Source: an uncultured Eubacteriales bacterium (GTDB lineage: Bacteria; Bacillota; Clostridia; Oscillospirales; Oscillospiraceae). Taken from it: a stretch of DNA of 64,000 nucleotides. The number at the start of each line of letters is the position of its first letter. Position 1 is the stretch's first letter. Positions 25,424 through 34,759 of this stretch are shown here, one piece after another. The stretch spans positions 18,135 through 82,134 of the forward strand of contig CAUGSS010000010.1 in the NCBI GenBank assembly GCA_959602365.1, in the 5' to 3' direction. Under the pieces are notes generated by a model. That model made no database searches and was not told the origin of the DNA. It worked only from the letters and a program-made list of their open reading frames with translations. The position numbers and the translations under genes were made by a program.

Positions 25424-28400
25424 ATGAATTATGTATTTCGATGCTACGCGGAAAAGCGCCCCGGCTTCGATGTGGAGGCGGGCAAGGTCTTTCAGGAGCT
25501 GAGGGAGCAGCTCGGCATCGCCAGCCTGCACGGGGTGCGCATTTTCTGCCGCTATGACGTGGACGGCGTGGACTACCCGGTCTATCTGAAGAGCCGCACC
25601 ACCGTTTTTTCCGAGCCCATGTGCGACGCCTTCTATGACGAGCAGATGCCCCAGATTGTGGGGGCGCATTCCATTCTGGCCGTGGAGTCCCTGCCCGGCC
25701 AGTTCGACCAGCGGGCCGACTCCTGCGCCCAGTGCATCCAGCTGCTGGCCGGGTGCGAGCGGCCCATTGTCCGCTGCGCCACCATCTATGTGCTGATGGG
25801 CGAGCTCAGCGATCAGGATATGGAGGCCATCCGGGGCTACCTCATCAACCCGGTGGAGACCCGGGAAGCCTCCATGGACAAGCCGGAGACCCTGGTCCAG
25901 AGCTATGACATCCCCACCAGCGTGGCCACATTGACCGGTTTCCGGGAGCTGGACGAGGCGGGGCTGACTGAAATGCTCTCCGAGTACGGCCTGGCCATGG
26001 ATTTGAATGACCTGAAGTTCCTCCAGTCCTATTTCAGGGACGAGGAGAAGCGGGACCCCACCATCACCGAGCTGCGGCTGGTGGACACCTACTGGTCCGA
26101 CCACTGCCGCCACACCACCTTCGGCACCCACATCGACGCCGTGGACATCCAGGACCCGGAGGTCCGGAAGGCCTATGAGGCCTATCTGGCCGGCCGGGAG
26201 GAGGTCTACGGCCCGGAGAAGGCGGCCCGGCGGCCCCAGACCCTGATGGATGTGGGCACCCTGGGGGCCAAGGTGCTGAAGAAGCGGGGCGAGCTGCCCA
26301 ACCTGGACGAGTCCGAGGAGATCAACGCCTGCTCCATCCACATTCCGGTGGACGTGGACGGCCAGGAGCAGGATTGGCTGCTCATGTTCAAGAACGAGAC
26401 CCACAACCACCCCACCGAGATTGAGCCCTTCGGCGGCGCGGCCACCTGCATCGGCGGCGCCATCCGGGATCCCCTGTCCGGCCGGGCCTATGTCTATCAG
26501 GCCATGCGCATCACCGGCTGCGGCGATCCCCGGGTTCCCATGAGCGAGACCCTGGCGGGCAAGCTGCCCCAGCGCAAGCTGGCCACCACCGCCGCCGCCG
26601 GCTACTCCTCCTACGGCAACCAGATTGGCCTGGCCACCGGCCTGGTCAACGAGTTCTACCACCCGGGCTATATCGCCAAGCACATGGAGCTGGGCGCTGT
26701 GGTGGGCGCCGCCCCGGCGGACAATGTGGTTCGGGAGCAGCCCGCCCCCGGGGATGTGGTCATCCTGCTGGGCGGCCGCACCGGCCGGGACGGCATCGGC
26801 GGGGCCACCGGCTCCTCCAAGAGCCACAACAAGAAGTCCCTCCAGACTATGGCCTCTGAGGTCCAGAAGGGCAACGCCCCCGAGGAGCGCAAGATCCAGC
26901 GGCTGTTCCGGGACGGCAATGTGACCCGGATGATCAAGCGCTGCAACGACTTTGGCGCCGGCGGCGTCAGCGTGGCCATCGGCGAGCTGGCCGACGGCCT
27001 GTCCATCGACCTGAACGCGGTGCGCAAGAAGTACGAGGGCCTGGACGGCACCGAGCTGGCCATCTCCGAATCCCAGGAGCGGATGGCCGTGGTGGTGGCC
27101 GCCCAGGACGCGGAAAAGTTCATCGCCGCCGCCACCGCGGAGAACCTGGAGGCCTATCAGGTGGCCGTGGTCACCCAGGAGCCCCGGATGGTCATGACCT
27201 GGAACGGGGTCAAGATCGCCGATCTGAGCCGCTCCTTCCTGGCCAGCAACGGCGCCGACAAGCACACCACCGTCTCTGTCCCCGCCCTGCCCGAGGCGGA
27301 GGAGAAAGTGGACTACGAGGGCGATCCCATCCAGCTCTTCCAGCGCATCGCCTCCGACCCCAATATGGCCTCCCAGCGGGGCCTGGTGGAGCGCTTTGAC
27401 GGCTCCATCGGCGCCTCCTCGGTGCTGATGCCCTTCGGCGGCCGGGAGCAGCAGACCCCGGCCCAGGTGATGGCCGCCCTGCTCCCGGTGGGTCCCGGCC
27501 ATGAGACCAAGACCTGCTCCGTCATGGCCTACGGCTTCGACCCCTACCGCAGCGAGCGCAACCCCTTTGTGGGGGCCGCCGAGTCGGTGGTGGAGTCGGT
27601 GGCCAAGCTGGCCGCCGCGGGCTGCGACGCCAGGCTGGCCTATCTCTCCCTCCAGGAGTACTTTGAAAAATTGCGGGACGAGCCCCTGCGCTGGGGCAAG
27701 CCCTTTGCCGCCCTGCTGGGCGCCCTGTCCGCCCAGATCGGCCTGAAAGCCGCCGCCATCGGCGGCAAGGACTCCATGTCCGGTTCCTTCCTGGACATGG
27801 ACGTGCCCCCCACCCTGGTGAGCTTCGCCATCGCCCCGGCCCGGGCGGACCAGCTGGTGACGGCGGAGTTCAAGAAGTCCGACGACCCGGTCTATCTGTT
27901 TACCGCTCCCAAGGGGGATTATGAGGGCACGCTGGCCATGTGGGACCGGTTCCATGAACTCTGCCAGTCCGGCAAGGTGCGCGCCGCCTGGGCGCTGACC
28001 TCCGGCGGCGTGGCCGAGGGCCTGATGAAGATGTGCTTCGGCAACCGGATCGGCTTCGTGGGTGCGGAGCATCTGAAGGGGACCAAGCTCTTCGCCCCCG
28101 CCTGCGGCTCCATCATCGCGGAGCTGAGCGAGGACGTGGACTTCGGCGAGAAGATCGGCCGCACCGCCTTCCCGCCCATCCTGGAGGCCGGCGGGGCCTA
28201 CCTGCCCCTGGACGATCTCCAGGCGGTGTGGGAGAGCACCCTGGAGGACGTCTATCCCACCCGGCTGAAGTCCGAGGAGCCGGAGCAGACCGAGGAGGAC
28301 AAGCTGGACGACCCCATGTCCTCCATCCACTGCGAGGTGGGCCGCCACGGCCAGGCCGACCTGGTGCCGGAGATCACCTGCGACCAGCGCTCCAACCGGG

Positions 28401-29218
28401 CACCGGCTGCCAAGACCGCCCGGCCCCGGGCGGTGATCCCGGTCTTCCCGGGCACCAACTGCGAGTACGACACCGCCAACGCCTGCCTGCGGGCAGGGAT
28501 TGAGCCCAAGATCCTGGTGGTGCGCAACCTGACCACCGACCTGCTCACCCAGTCCGCCCATGAGCTGGAGGAGGCCATCAAGGGGGCCCAGATGATCATT
28601 CTGCCCGGCGGCTTCTCCGGCGGCGACGAGCCCGAGGGCTCGGGCAAGTTCATCGCCTCCTTCTTCCGCAACGAGCGCATCAAGGACGCGGTCCATGACC
28701 TGCTCAAGAACCGGGACGGCCTGATGCTGGGCATCTGCAACGGCTTCCAGGCCCTGGTCAAGCTGGGGCTGGTGCCCTACGGCGAGATCCGGGACATGGA
28801 CGAGAGCTGCCCCACCCTGACCTTCAACCTGATCGGCCGCCACCAGTCCCGCTATGTCACCACCCGGGTGGCCTCGGTGAAGAGCCCCTGGATGCTGAAG
28901 GCGGAGGTCAACGACCTCTACACCGTGCCCGTCTCCCACGGCGAGGGCCGCTTTGTGGCCCCGGCGGAGATCATGGCCAAGCTCATCGAGAACGGCCAGG
29001 TGGCCACCCAGTATGTGGACCTGTACGGCAATCCCACCATGGACATCTCCGCCAACCCCAACGGCTCCATGAACGCCATCGAGGGCATCTTCAGCCCAGA
29101 CGGCCGGGTCTTCGGCAAGATGGGCCACACCGAGCGCTGCGGCGCCTATGTGGGCCTGAATATCCCCGGAGACAAGCACATGCCCCTCTTTGAGTCCGGA
29201 GCAGAATACTTTAAGTAA
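25424..29218 (+). CDS. purL: Phosphoribosylformylglycinamidine synthase, single-chain
   Basis: 1264 residues. ATG 25424 follows GAGGAGG and gives MNYVFRCYAEKRPGF, the usual start of clostridial long PurL; the TTG at 25379 has no ribosome site. This single chain converts FGAR to FGAM in purine synthesis using glutamine. The synthetase region includes TYWSDHCRHTTF, FKNETHNHPTEIEPFGGAAT and SGGVAEGL. The C-terminal glutaminase (from about residue 1000) has IPVFPGTNCE, the catalytic-Cys motif LGICNGFQ and SHGEGRF. The expected smaller PurQ/PurS partners are therefore not needed. No other pur gene is nearby. A strong terminator follows. Confidence 0.97.
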   Translation: MNYVFRCYAEKRPGFDVEAGKVFQELREQLGIASLHGVRIFCRYDVDGVDYPVYLKSRTTVFSEPMCDAFYDEQMPQIVGAHSILAVESLPGQFDQRADSCAQCIQLLAGCERPIVRCATIYVLMGELSDQDMEAIRGYLINPVETREASMDKPETLVQSYDIPTSVATLTGFRELDEAGLTEMLSEYGLAMDLNDLKFLQSYFRDEEKRDPTITELRLVDTYWSDHCRHTTFGTHIDAVDIQDPEVRKAYEAYLAGREEVYGPEKAARRPQTLMDVGTLGAKVLKKRGELPNLDESEEINACSIHIPVDVDGQEQDWLLMFKNETHNHPTEIEPFGGAATCIGGAIRDPLSGRAYVYQAMRITGCGDPRVPMSETLAGKLPQRKLATTAAAGYSSYGNQIGLATGLVNEFYHPGYIAKHMELGAVVGAAPADNVVREQPAPGDVVILLGGRTGRDGIGGATGSSKSHNKKSLQTMASEVQKGNAPEERKIQRLFRDGNVTRMIKRCNDFGAGGVSVAIGELADGLSIDLNAVRKKYEGLDGTELAISESQERMAVVVAAQDAEKFIAAATAENLEAYQVAVVTQEPRMVMTWNGVKIADLSRSFLASNGADKHTTVSVPALPEAEEKVDYEGDPIQLFQRIASDPNMASQRGLVERFDGSIGASSVLMPFGGREQQTPAQVMAALLPVGPGHETKTCSVMAYGFDPYRSERNPFVGAAESVVESVAKLAAAGCDARLAYLSLQEYFEKLRDEPLRWGKPFAALLGALSAQIGLKAAAIGGKDSMSGSFLDMDVPPTLVSFAIAPARADQLVTAEFKKSDDPVYLFTAPKGDYEGTLAMWDRFHELCQSGKVRAAWALTSGGVAEGLMKMCFGNRIGFVGAEHLKGTKLFAPACGSIIAELSEDVDFGEKIGRTAFPPILEAGGAYLPLDDLQAVWESTLEDVYPTRLKSEEPEQTEEDKLDDPMSSIHCEVGRHGQADLVPEITCDQRSNRAPAAKTARPRAVIPVFPGTNCEYDTANACLRAGIEPKILVVRNLTTDLLTQSAHELEEAIKGAQMIILPGGFSGGDEPEGSGKFIASFFRNERIKDAVHDLLKNRDGLMLGICNGFQALVKLGLVPYGEIRDMDESCPTLTFNLIGRHQSRYVTTRVASVKSPWMLKAEVNDLYTVPVSHGEGRFVAPAEIMAKLIENGQVATQYVDLYGNPTMDISANPNGSMNAIEGIFSPDGRVFGKMGHTERCGAYVGLNIPGDKHMPLFESGAEYFK

Positions 29219-29244
29219 TACGGCTCAATGCCTGACGGAAATGG

Positions 29245-29274
29245 AAAACGGCCGCCCTCCGGCGGCCGTTTTTC
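29245..29274 (+). terminator. Rho-independent terminator after purL
   Basis: A 12-base stem (29245-29256 with 29261-29272) around CTCC ends in a T-run. This ends the secA-pgeF-purL unit. Confidence 0.93.
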
Positions 29275-29310
29275 CTGATTCACTGCCCGCAGAAAGGAGC
29301 GATTGCCCCA

Positions 29311-29952
29311 ATGGACGCGATTATTTTCGATGTGGACGGCACCCTCTGGGACTCCCGGGTGCCGGTGGCCCACGCCTGGAACCACAGCATTGAGCGCTTG
29401 ACCGGCAAACCCAGCAGCTTTACGCCGGAGTACCTGGGTCAGTTTTTCGGCAAGACCATGGATGTGATTGTCCAGGTGCTGCTGCCCGACTGCCCGCCGG
29501 AGGAGCGGCTGCGCCTGGGAGAGCAGATCTTCCGGGAGGAAAACGACTGGCTGGAGCAGGAGCCGGGCACCCTCTACCCGGGGGTGGAGGAGACGCTGGC
29601 AGAGCTGGGCCGGCGCTGGCCCCTTTTCATCGTCTCCAACTGCCAGAACGGTTATATCCAGGTCATGTTAAAGACCACCGGACTGGGACGCTTTTTCTCC
29701 GGCTATCTGAGCTACGGGGACACAGGAGAGGGGAAGGGGAAAAATCTTGTCACCCTCTGCCGCCGCTATGGGCTGTCCGCTCCGGTCTATGTGGGGGACA
29801 CCCAGGGGGACGCAGATGCCTGTGCGGAGGCGCGGATTCCCATGATCTATGCCGCCTATGGCCTGGGTACGGTGGCCCGCCCGTGGCAGACCATTCGGGC
29901 GTTTCCCGAACTGTTGGGCCTGCTGCCGCGCCTGGAGGGCGGCGCTGTTTAA
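29311..29952 (+). CDS. HAD-family phosphatase (phosphoglycolate-phosphatase-like)
   Basis: 213 residues; ATG 29311 follows AAAGGAG. HAD motif I is FDVDGTLWDS (nucleophile and acid/base Asp), motif II is the Ser of FIVSNCQNG, the Lys is in EGKGKN, and motif IV is YVGDTQGDADAC. An alpha-helical cap between motifs I and II makes it subfamily IA, like PGP/Gph or pyrophosphatase PpaX. The substrate cannot be set from sequence. It is monocistronic, flanked by the purL terminator and a bidirectional terminator shared with the convergent permease gene. Confidence 0.88.
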   Translation: MDAIIFDVDGTLWDSRVPVAHAWNHSIERLTGKPSSFTPEYLGQFFGKTMDVIVQVLLPDCPPEERLRLGEQIFREENDWLEQEPGTLYPGVEETLAELGRRWPLFIVSNCQNGYIQVMLKTTGLGRFFSGYLSYGDTGEGKGKNLVTLCRRYGLSAPVYVGDTQGDADACAEARIPMIYAAYGLGTVARPWQTIRAFPELLGLLPRLEGGAV

Positions 29953-29968
29953 ACCTGGAGAAGACACG

Positions 29969-30006
29969 GAGGGCACGCCGCGGATGACGGCGTGCCCTCT
30001 GATTTG
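29969..30006. terminator. Hairpin between convergent phosphatase and permease genes
   Basis: A 12-base perfect stem (29969-29980 with 29988-29999) with loop CGGATGA. The tract after it on the plus strand is only moderately T-rich; it lies between two convergent stops. Confidence 0.7.
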
Positions 30007-30020
30007 ATGTTTGATGCTTC

Positions 30021-30785
30021 TTACAGCACGAATTTGAACAGGGTGAGAAATGCGCCCAACAGCACCAGACAGGCGCCGATGACCCGGTTGAGCAGCCTGG
30101 GGGTGGCGCGGTTGGCAAAACGCGAGGCCAGCCAGGCCCCCAACAGGGCGGACAGGGCGCATATCACCAGCGCGGTCCAGTTGATCTCCCCCAGCATGGT
30201 GAAGTGGGAGATGGCCCCCACCAGGGCCAAAAAGGTCATAATGAACACGCTGGTTCCCACAGCGGTTTTCAGCTCGTAGGAGAGCAGGCTGGTGAGCAGG
30301 AACAGCATCATCATGCCGCCGCCCGCGCCGGAAAAGCCGCAGATGGTTCCCACCACCGCGCCGGAGAGGATGGAGAGCAGATGCCGCGTCCGGGTGGAGC
30401 AGCCCTGCACAAAGGGCAGGGGCTTTGCCTCCTTTGCAATCAGGAATTTGATGCCCAGTCCGATGGGGAAGAGACAGGACACCATGCCCAGCGCGGTGCT
30501 GCTCACCGAGTAGCCTAGAATACAGCCAAACACGGTCAGCGCCATGGCGGGGAGGAGCAGCCACAGGCCGCCTTTGACATCCATATGTCCGTTTTTGGCG
30601 TAGGTGGTGGCGGACAGGGCAGAGGCCAGCACGTCGGAGGCCAGTGAGATGCCGATGGCCATAAAGGGGTCAAACCCCAATAGCGTGATCAGGATGGGGG
30701 AGATGACAGATGCCGCAGACAGACCGGCCAGGCCGGTGACGACTCCGGCGCCCAGTCCTGCAATCATGTAAACCAGGTATGCCAT
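30021..30785 (-). CDS. TauE/SafE-family membrane permease
   Basis: 254 residues, start at 30785 on the minus strand. About eight membrane helices are present with the two family repeats, AGLGAGVVTGLAGLSAAS near the N-terminus and GTICGFSGAGGGMM in the middle. Members move small organic sulfonates, sulfite or related anions across the membrane; the substrate here is unknown. The gene is monocistronic with a good promoter of its own, and diverges from the Asp23-fakA operon. A longer in-frame extension upstream would cross that promoter and is rejected. Confidence 0.85.
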   Translation of the reverse strand: MAYLVYMIAGLGAGVVTGLAGLSAASVISPILITLLGFDPFMAIGISLASDVLASALSATTYAKNGHMDVKGGLWLLLPAMALTVFGCILGYSVSSTALGMVSCLFPIGLGIKFLIAKEAKPLPFVQGCSTRTRHLLSILSGAVVGTICGFSGAGGGMMMLFLLTSLLSYELKTAVGTSVFIMTFLALVGAISHFTMLGEINWTALVICALSALLGAWLASRFANRATPRLLNRVIGACLVLLGAFLTLFKFVL

Positions 30786-30824
30786 AACATGCGGTCGCTC
30801 CCATAAGATTTGTATCAATTTGAC

Positions 30825-30853
30825 ATTATACCATAAGGAAAGTGTCCTGTATA
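30825..30853 (-). promoter_or_regulatory. SigA promoter for the TauE-type permease
   Basis: Minus strand: -35 TATACA, 17-base spacer, perfect -10 TATAAT preceded by TGG (extended -10). It lies 40 bases upstream of the ATG. Confidence 0.8.
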
Positions 30854-30920
30854 GCTGTATTTGATTCCCATATGCGAAGTAACCGGGGCAGTGCCCCGGC
30901 GGAGATATCCAGATTTCTAC

Positions 30921-30949
30921 TTGTATTTTTGCCCGGGATAGAATAAAAT
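30921..30949 (+). promoter_or_regulatory. Candidate SigA promoter for Asp23-fakA
   Basis: -35 TTGTAT and -10 TAAAAT are separated by 17 bases, 62 bases before the ATG of the Asp23-type gene. Confidence 0.6.
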
Positions 30950-31011
30950 AGAATTGTATTTCTGTGAGAAAGTGTGCGCCGTTCCGCGGCGCGGAAGGGA
31001 AGTGCTCCGGA

Positions 31012-31362
31012 ATGAAGATCCAGATGGAAAAAGGCAATCTCGTCATCAGCAACGATGTGTTCACCCAGATCGCCGGTGCGGTCGCCACCAGCTGCTTCGG
31101 CGTCAAGGGCATGGCGGTGCGCTCCAAGACAGACGGCCTGGTTCATTTGCTCCGGCGGGAGTCCATGGCCAAGGGCGTGAAGGTGACCGCCAACGAGGAT
31201 GCCAGCGTCACCATCGACCTGCACATTATTGTGGACAGCGGCGTGAATATCGCCGCCATCAGCAGCTCCATCACCAATGAGGTGGCCTATAAAGTCAAAC
31301 AATACACCGGCGTTGAGGTCAGAAGCGTCGAAATCTATATCGACTCCATCTCGTTCAGCTGA
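31012..31362 (+). CDS. Asp23/Gls24-family protein (YloU-like)
   Basis: 116 residues from ATG 31012, with GGAAGGGA upstream. The Asp23 fold shows in GNLVISNDVFTQIAGAVATS, the GVKGMA turn and the DLHIIVDSGVNIAAI strand. In Firmicutes this family (YloU in B. subtilis) lies directly before the DAK2-domain gene (YloV/FakA), exactly as here. Asp23 proteins are small, abundant and linked to envelope stress in staphylococci. The pairing with a fatty acid kinase suggests a role near lipid metabolism, but the biochemical function is unknown. Confidence 0.92.
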   Translation: MKIQMEKGNLVISNDVFTQIAGAVATSCFGVKGMAVRSKTDGLVHLLRRESMAKGVKVTANEDASVTIDLHIIVDSGVNIAAISSSITNEVAYKVKQYTGVEVRSVEIYIDSISFS

Positions 31363-31426
31363 ACGCCTCGGCCCAGTTAAAAGGAAACTGGCGCCGGACA
31401 CTGCGCCGAAAGGAAGAAACATAATT

Positions 31427-33121
31427 ATGATTGATATCATCGACGGAGAACTGTTTCGGAATATGATCCGTTATGGTGCGGCTGCCATCCAGGTGGAAAA
31501 GCAGTCCATCAATGATTTGAATGTTTTTCCCGTGCCGGACGGCGATACGGGTACCAATATGAGCCTGACCATTGGGGCCGCTGTAACGGCTCTGGCGTCC
31601 GGCCCGGCCGGCAGCGTGGGGGAGGTTGCCTCGACGGCGGCTTCCGCGCTGCTCCGGGGGGCACGGGGTAACTCCGGTGTCATTCTGTCGCTGCTCTTCC
31701 GGGGGATTGCCCGGGAACTGAAGGAGAAAGAGCAGATGGACGGCGTGGACTTTGCCGCCGCCCTGTCTGAAGGCGTGTCTGCCGCCTACGGCGCGGTGAT
31801 GAAGCCCGCCGAGGGCACTATCCTCACCGTCTCCCGTCTCGCGGCGGAGCGGGCGGCTGAGGCCAGCATGGAGGACACCGCATTCCAGTATGTGCTGGAA
31901 CAGACCATTGCCCGGGGGCAGGAGGCCCTGGCGGATACCATCAACCAGAATCCCGTTTTGAAAAAAGCGGGCGTGGTGGACGCCGGCGGCAAGGGTTTCC
32001 TGGTCATCCTGGGGGGAATGCTCTCCTGCCTGATGGGCGAGGAATTGCCTGAGACGGAGGACATGGCACAGCCTGCCGCTCAGGAAAAGGCGGATTTTGC
32101 GGATTTTGACGCCCAGGATACCGCCTTTGCCTTCGACACGGTCTATATTGTGCGCAAACGCACTCCTGACGTGGATCTGACTCCGCTGCGGGCCTTCCTG
32201 GACGGAATTGGGGACAGCCTGGTCATCGGCGAGGACGACGAGTCCTTCAAGGTCCATGTCCATACCAACATTCCCGGGGACGCGCTGACCGAGTCCCAGA
32301 AGTACGGCACACTGGAGCTGGCCAAGATCGAGAATATGCGCACCCAGCAGGAGGCCCTGGCCGCCGGCCGAAAGGCCCAGAGCACCGACGATCTGGAGCA
32401 GATAGAGGCGGAACTGGAGCGTCAGCACGGGTCCGGACAGCCTGAGGTGGCCCCCAACGAGAAGCGTTACGGCTTTGTGGCGGTTTGCGCCGGAGCGGGC
32501 CTGGAAGCGGTGTTCCGGGACCTGGGCGTGGACGGAATGGTGTCCGGCGGGCAGACGATGAATCCCTCTACGGAGGATCTGCTCCGGGTGATCAATGCCA
32601 CCCCGGCGGAGACGGTATTCGTGCTGCCCAACAATAAAAACATCATTATGGCGGCCCAGCAGTGCATTCCCCTGTCCCAGACGAAAAAGGTGGTCGTCAT
32701 TGAGACCAAGACTGTCCCCGAGGGAATTGCCGCCATGATGGCGGTGGATCTGGAAGTCGGGGAAGAGGAGCTGGGCCAGGCCATGCTCGAGGCGTCCCGG
32801 CGGGTTCAGACCGCCCAGATCACCTACGCGGCCCGGGACTCCGACCTGGACGGCTTTAACATCAGGGCTGGGGATTACCTGGCGCTGCTGAACGGCAAGC
32901 TCTACGGCACTTCTCCTGCGGTGGAGGATATGCTGACCGCTCTGGCCGGTGCGGCCAAGGAGGCCGGCGCGGAATTTGTCACCCTGTTCTACGGAGAGGA
33001 TGTCACCGAAGCCCAGGCGGAAGAGGCGGAGCAGCTTTTTGCCCAGGTATGCCCGGAGGCCGAGGTGGCGATTGTCCCAGGCGGGCAGCCCGTCTACTAT
33101 TATCTGATCTCCATCGAGTGA
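31427..33121 (+). CDS. fakA: Fatty acid kinase catalytic subunit, DAK2 domain (YloV-like)
   Basis: 564 residues from ATG 31427 (ribosome site AAAGGAAG). The N-terminal DhaL-type kinase domain has the ADP/Mg loop NVFPVPDGDTGTNMS and the conserved GARGNSGVILS. The middle and C-terminal domains (from about 260) match the FakA scaffold, including TNIPGDALTESQKYG and FVLPNNKNIIMAA. FakA phosphorylates fatty acids presented by a FakB (DegV) protein to feed phospholipid synthesis; no fakB is in this window. It follows the Asp23 gene at 64 bases. Confidence 0.92.
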   Translation: MIDIIDGELFRNMIRYGAAAIQVEKQSINDLNVFPVPDGDTGTNMSLTIGAAVTALASGPAGSVGEVASTAASALLRGARGNSGVILSLLFRGIARELKEKEQMDGVDFAAALSEGVSAAYGAVMKPAEGTILTVSRLAAERAAEASMEDTAFQYVLEQTIARGQEALADTINQNPVLKKAGVVDAGGKGFLVILGGMLSCLMGEELPETEDMAQPAAQEKADFADFDAQDTAFAFDTVYIVRKRTPDVDLTPLRAFLDGIGDSLVIGEDDESFKVHVHTNIPGDALTESQKYGTLELAKIENMRTQQEALAAGRKAQSTDDLEQIEAELERQHGSGQPEVAPNEKRYGFVAVCAGAGLEAVFRDLGVDGMVSGGQTMNPSTEDLLRVINATPAETVFVLPNNKNIIMAAQQCIPLSQTKKVVVIETKTVPEGIAAMMAVDLEVGEEELGQAMLEASRRVQTAQITYAARDSDLDGFNIRAGDYLALLNGKLYGTSPAVEDMLTALAGAAKEAGAEFVTLFYGEDVTEAQAEEAEQLFAQVCPEAEVAIVPGGQPVYYYLISIE

Positions 33122-33208
33122 CCGCCGGACGGCGCGGGGCGCGGCCGGTCCGGCCTGGGGCGGCTGGGGACAGCCGCCGGGCCGGAGTGGAGTGACAACA
33201 AGGAAAAC

Positions 33209-33236
33209 AGCTTCCGGCGCGGCTGCGCCGGAAGCT
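33209..33236. repeat. Hairpin downstream of fakA
   Basis: A 12-base perfect stem (33209-33220 with 33225-33236) with loop GGCT and no T-run. The 267-base gap 33122-33388 otherwise holds only the terminator at 33344; no gene was seen in it. Confidence 0.6.
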
Positions 33237-33343
33237 GGAACAAACAGGCACCGTTTGATTGCCCAGTGCGGCAGAGCGGTGCGGCGGGATGTGCGGTGCG
33301 GCCTTCCTTTTCAGGGGAGCGCTGAAGTGCAGCCCGTTCAGTC

Positions 33344-33378
33344 GCGGCGCAGTCCTCGGGAGAACTGCGCCGCTTTTT
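33344..33378 (+). terminator. Rho-independent terminator downstream of fakA
   Basis: A ten-base perfect stem (33344-33353 with 33364-33373) is followed by a T-run. It lies 220 bases past the fakA stop and just before the convergent DUF4830 gene. Confidence 0.85.
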
Positions 33379-33388
33379 CAGGGGCATA

Positions 33389-33850
33389 TCACGCTCCCTG
33401 GGGGCGGTTCAGGCTGTGGAGAAAACCGTCCAGGCCGCTGGTGCGCACATCGCCGCCCACGACCGCCCCGTCCCGGACCAGCAGATCGGCCAGCACCCCC
33501 TGTTCGCCGGTGGGATAGTTCAGTATTTCAAAGGTGTAACGGGTGACGGTGCTGCCCAGATCATCGCTCAGATCCAGGCCGGCCTCCAGCTGCAGATCCA
33601 GATAGGTCTGGCTCAGATCGCTGCTCAGGGTGCAGGTTTCCACGCTGACCGGCGTGGGATTTACCTCCCACCCAAAGCCGTCCAGGCAGTCCAGACAGAG
33701 GACCACTCCGCTGTCCTCGGCGGCCAGGGTGTTGGCGGCCTTGCCGCGCAGCGCGGCAAGGCTCAGGATGCCCACCACCAGCAGCAGTGCCAGCGCGCCG
33801 GCAGCCAGACATTTTTTGCGCTCAGGGAGCTTTACGGTCATAATCAGCAT
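33389..33850 (-). CDS. DUF4830-type single-pass membrane protein
   Basis: 153 residues on the minus strand. ATG 33850 has AGAGG seven bases upstream; the GTG at 33859 would fall within that region. One hydrophobic helix (about 13-33) anchors a small external domain. The domain has a Cys pair (LCLDCLDGFGWEV) followed by a DUF4830-like alpha/beta region ending with VRDGAVVGGDVRTSGLDGF. The function of DUF4830 is unknown. The gene is divergent from the pseudouridine synthase gene and convergent with fakA. Confidence 0.75.
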   Translation of the reverse strand: MLIMTVKLPERKKCLAAGALALLLVVGILSLAALRGKAANTLAAEDSGVVLCLDCLDGFGWEVNPTPVSVETCTLSSDLSQTYLDLQLEAGLDLSDDLGSTVTRYTFEILNYPTGEQGVLADLLVRDGAVVGGDVRTSGLDGFLHSLNRPQGA

Positions 33851-33919
33851 CTCGTCCACCTCTCAGTAGTTGATGTTATGCGTGCGGCGGGATGGACAGA
33901 ACCCCAAGGGAGGAAAACC

Positions 33920-34633
33920 ATGGAGAAAACGCTTCGGCTGGATAAGCTGCTCTCCGACAGCGGCCAGTGGTCCCGGAAAGAGGCCAAGCAGCTGCTGCGC
34001 CAGGGGCGGGTTCAGGTGGACGGTCAGGTTGAGCGGTCGGCGGACCGGAAGGTGTGTCCTGCCGCCGTTCAGGTGACGGTGGACGGCCAGGCGGTGGCAT
34101 GGGCGGAGCACCGCTATCTCATGCTCTGGAAACCCGCCGGAGTGCTCACGGCCACCGAGGACCGGCGGCAGAAGACGGTGCTGGACCTGCTGCCCGCCAT
34201 GTACCGGGATCTGTTTCCCGTGGGGCGGCTGGATAAAGATACCGAGGGACTGCTGCTGCTTACCGACGACGGGGTGCTGGCCCACCGGCTGCTCTCTCCG
34301 CGCCACCATGTGGACAAGGTCTATCTGGCGGAGGTCGACGGGGACGTTGACGCGGCGGATGTGGAGGCCTTTGGTGCGGGGATGGTGCTGGAGGACGGGA
34401 CCCGGTGTCTGTCCGCCGGATTGGAGCGCTTGGGCCCCGGACTCTGCCGTGTGACGCTGCGGGAGGGGAAATTCCATCAGGTCAAGCGGATGCTTGCCCA
34501 GCGGGGCAAGCCCGTCCTCCGGTTAAAGCGCATTTCCATGGGCCCCCTGCAGCTGGACCCCGGCCTTGCTCCGGGGGAATTTCGACCGCTGACGGAGCAG
34601 GAATTGCTGGAATTAGAGGAACTGCAAAAATAA
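33920..34633 (+). CDS. rRNA pseudouridine synthase, RsuA/RluF type
   Basis: 237 residues from ATG 33920 with AAGGGAGGAAA upstream. An S4 RNA-binding domain comes first (LRLDKLLSDSGQWSRKEAKQLL). The catalytic domain follows, with the conserved GRLDKDTEGLLLLT motif containing the nucleophilic Asp, and the C-terminal EGKFHQVKRMLAQ. The family isomerises a uridine in 16S or 23S rRNA; which position is not readable from sequence. The frame remains open upstream across the convergent DUF4830 gene, but no ribosome site supports a longer protein. Confidence 0.93.
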   Translation: MEKTLRLDKLLSDSGQWSRKEAKQLLRQGRVQVDGQVERSADRKVCPAAVQVTVDGQAVAWAEHRYLMLWKPAGVLTATEDRRQKTVLDLLPAMYRDLFPVGRLDKDTEGLLLLTDDGVLAHRLLSPRHHVDKVYLAEVDGDVDAADVEAFGAGMVLEDGTRCLSAGLERLGPGLCRVTLREGKFHQVKRMLAQRGKPVLRLKRISMGPLQLDPGLAPGEFRPLTEQELLELEELQK

Positions 34634-34668
34634 TTCGTCATTTTATACAAAAAAGAATCAAAAAGCTA

Positions 34669-34697
34669 TTGAAAAAGCCCAGGAGAGATGATAGAAT
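34669..34697 (+). promoter_or_regulatory. SigA promoter for the CdaR-like regulator
   Basis: -35 TTGAAA and -10 TAGAAT with exactly 17 bases between them, 62 bases before the ATG. Confidence 0.8.
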
Positions 34698-34759
34698 AAA
34701 TCTTACTTTGGAGAGATTGTACAATCATCATTGGTTTCAACCGGGAGAAAGGAGCAAAC

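Noticed and set aside
25271..29179. 1302-codon open frame antisense to purL
   Set aside because: Same effect of strong third-position GC; no domain, and purL is certain.
30786..31127. N-terminal extension of the TauE-type permease to residue 368
   Set aside because: The extension crosses a clear promoter and lacks membrane helices and a ribosome site.
33416..33919. 168-codon N-terminal extension of the pseudouridine synthase
   Set aside because: Antisense to the DUF4830 gene and without a ribosome site; the S4 domain starts at ATG 33920.
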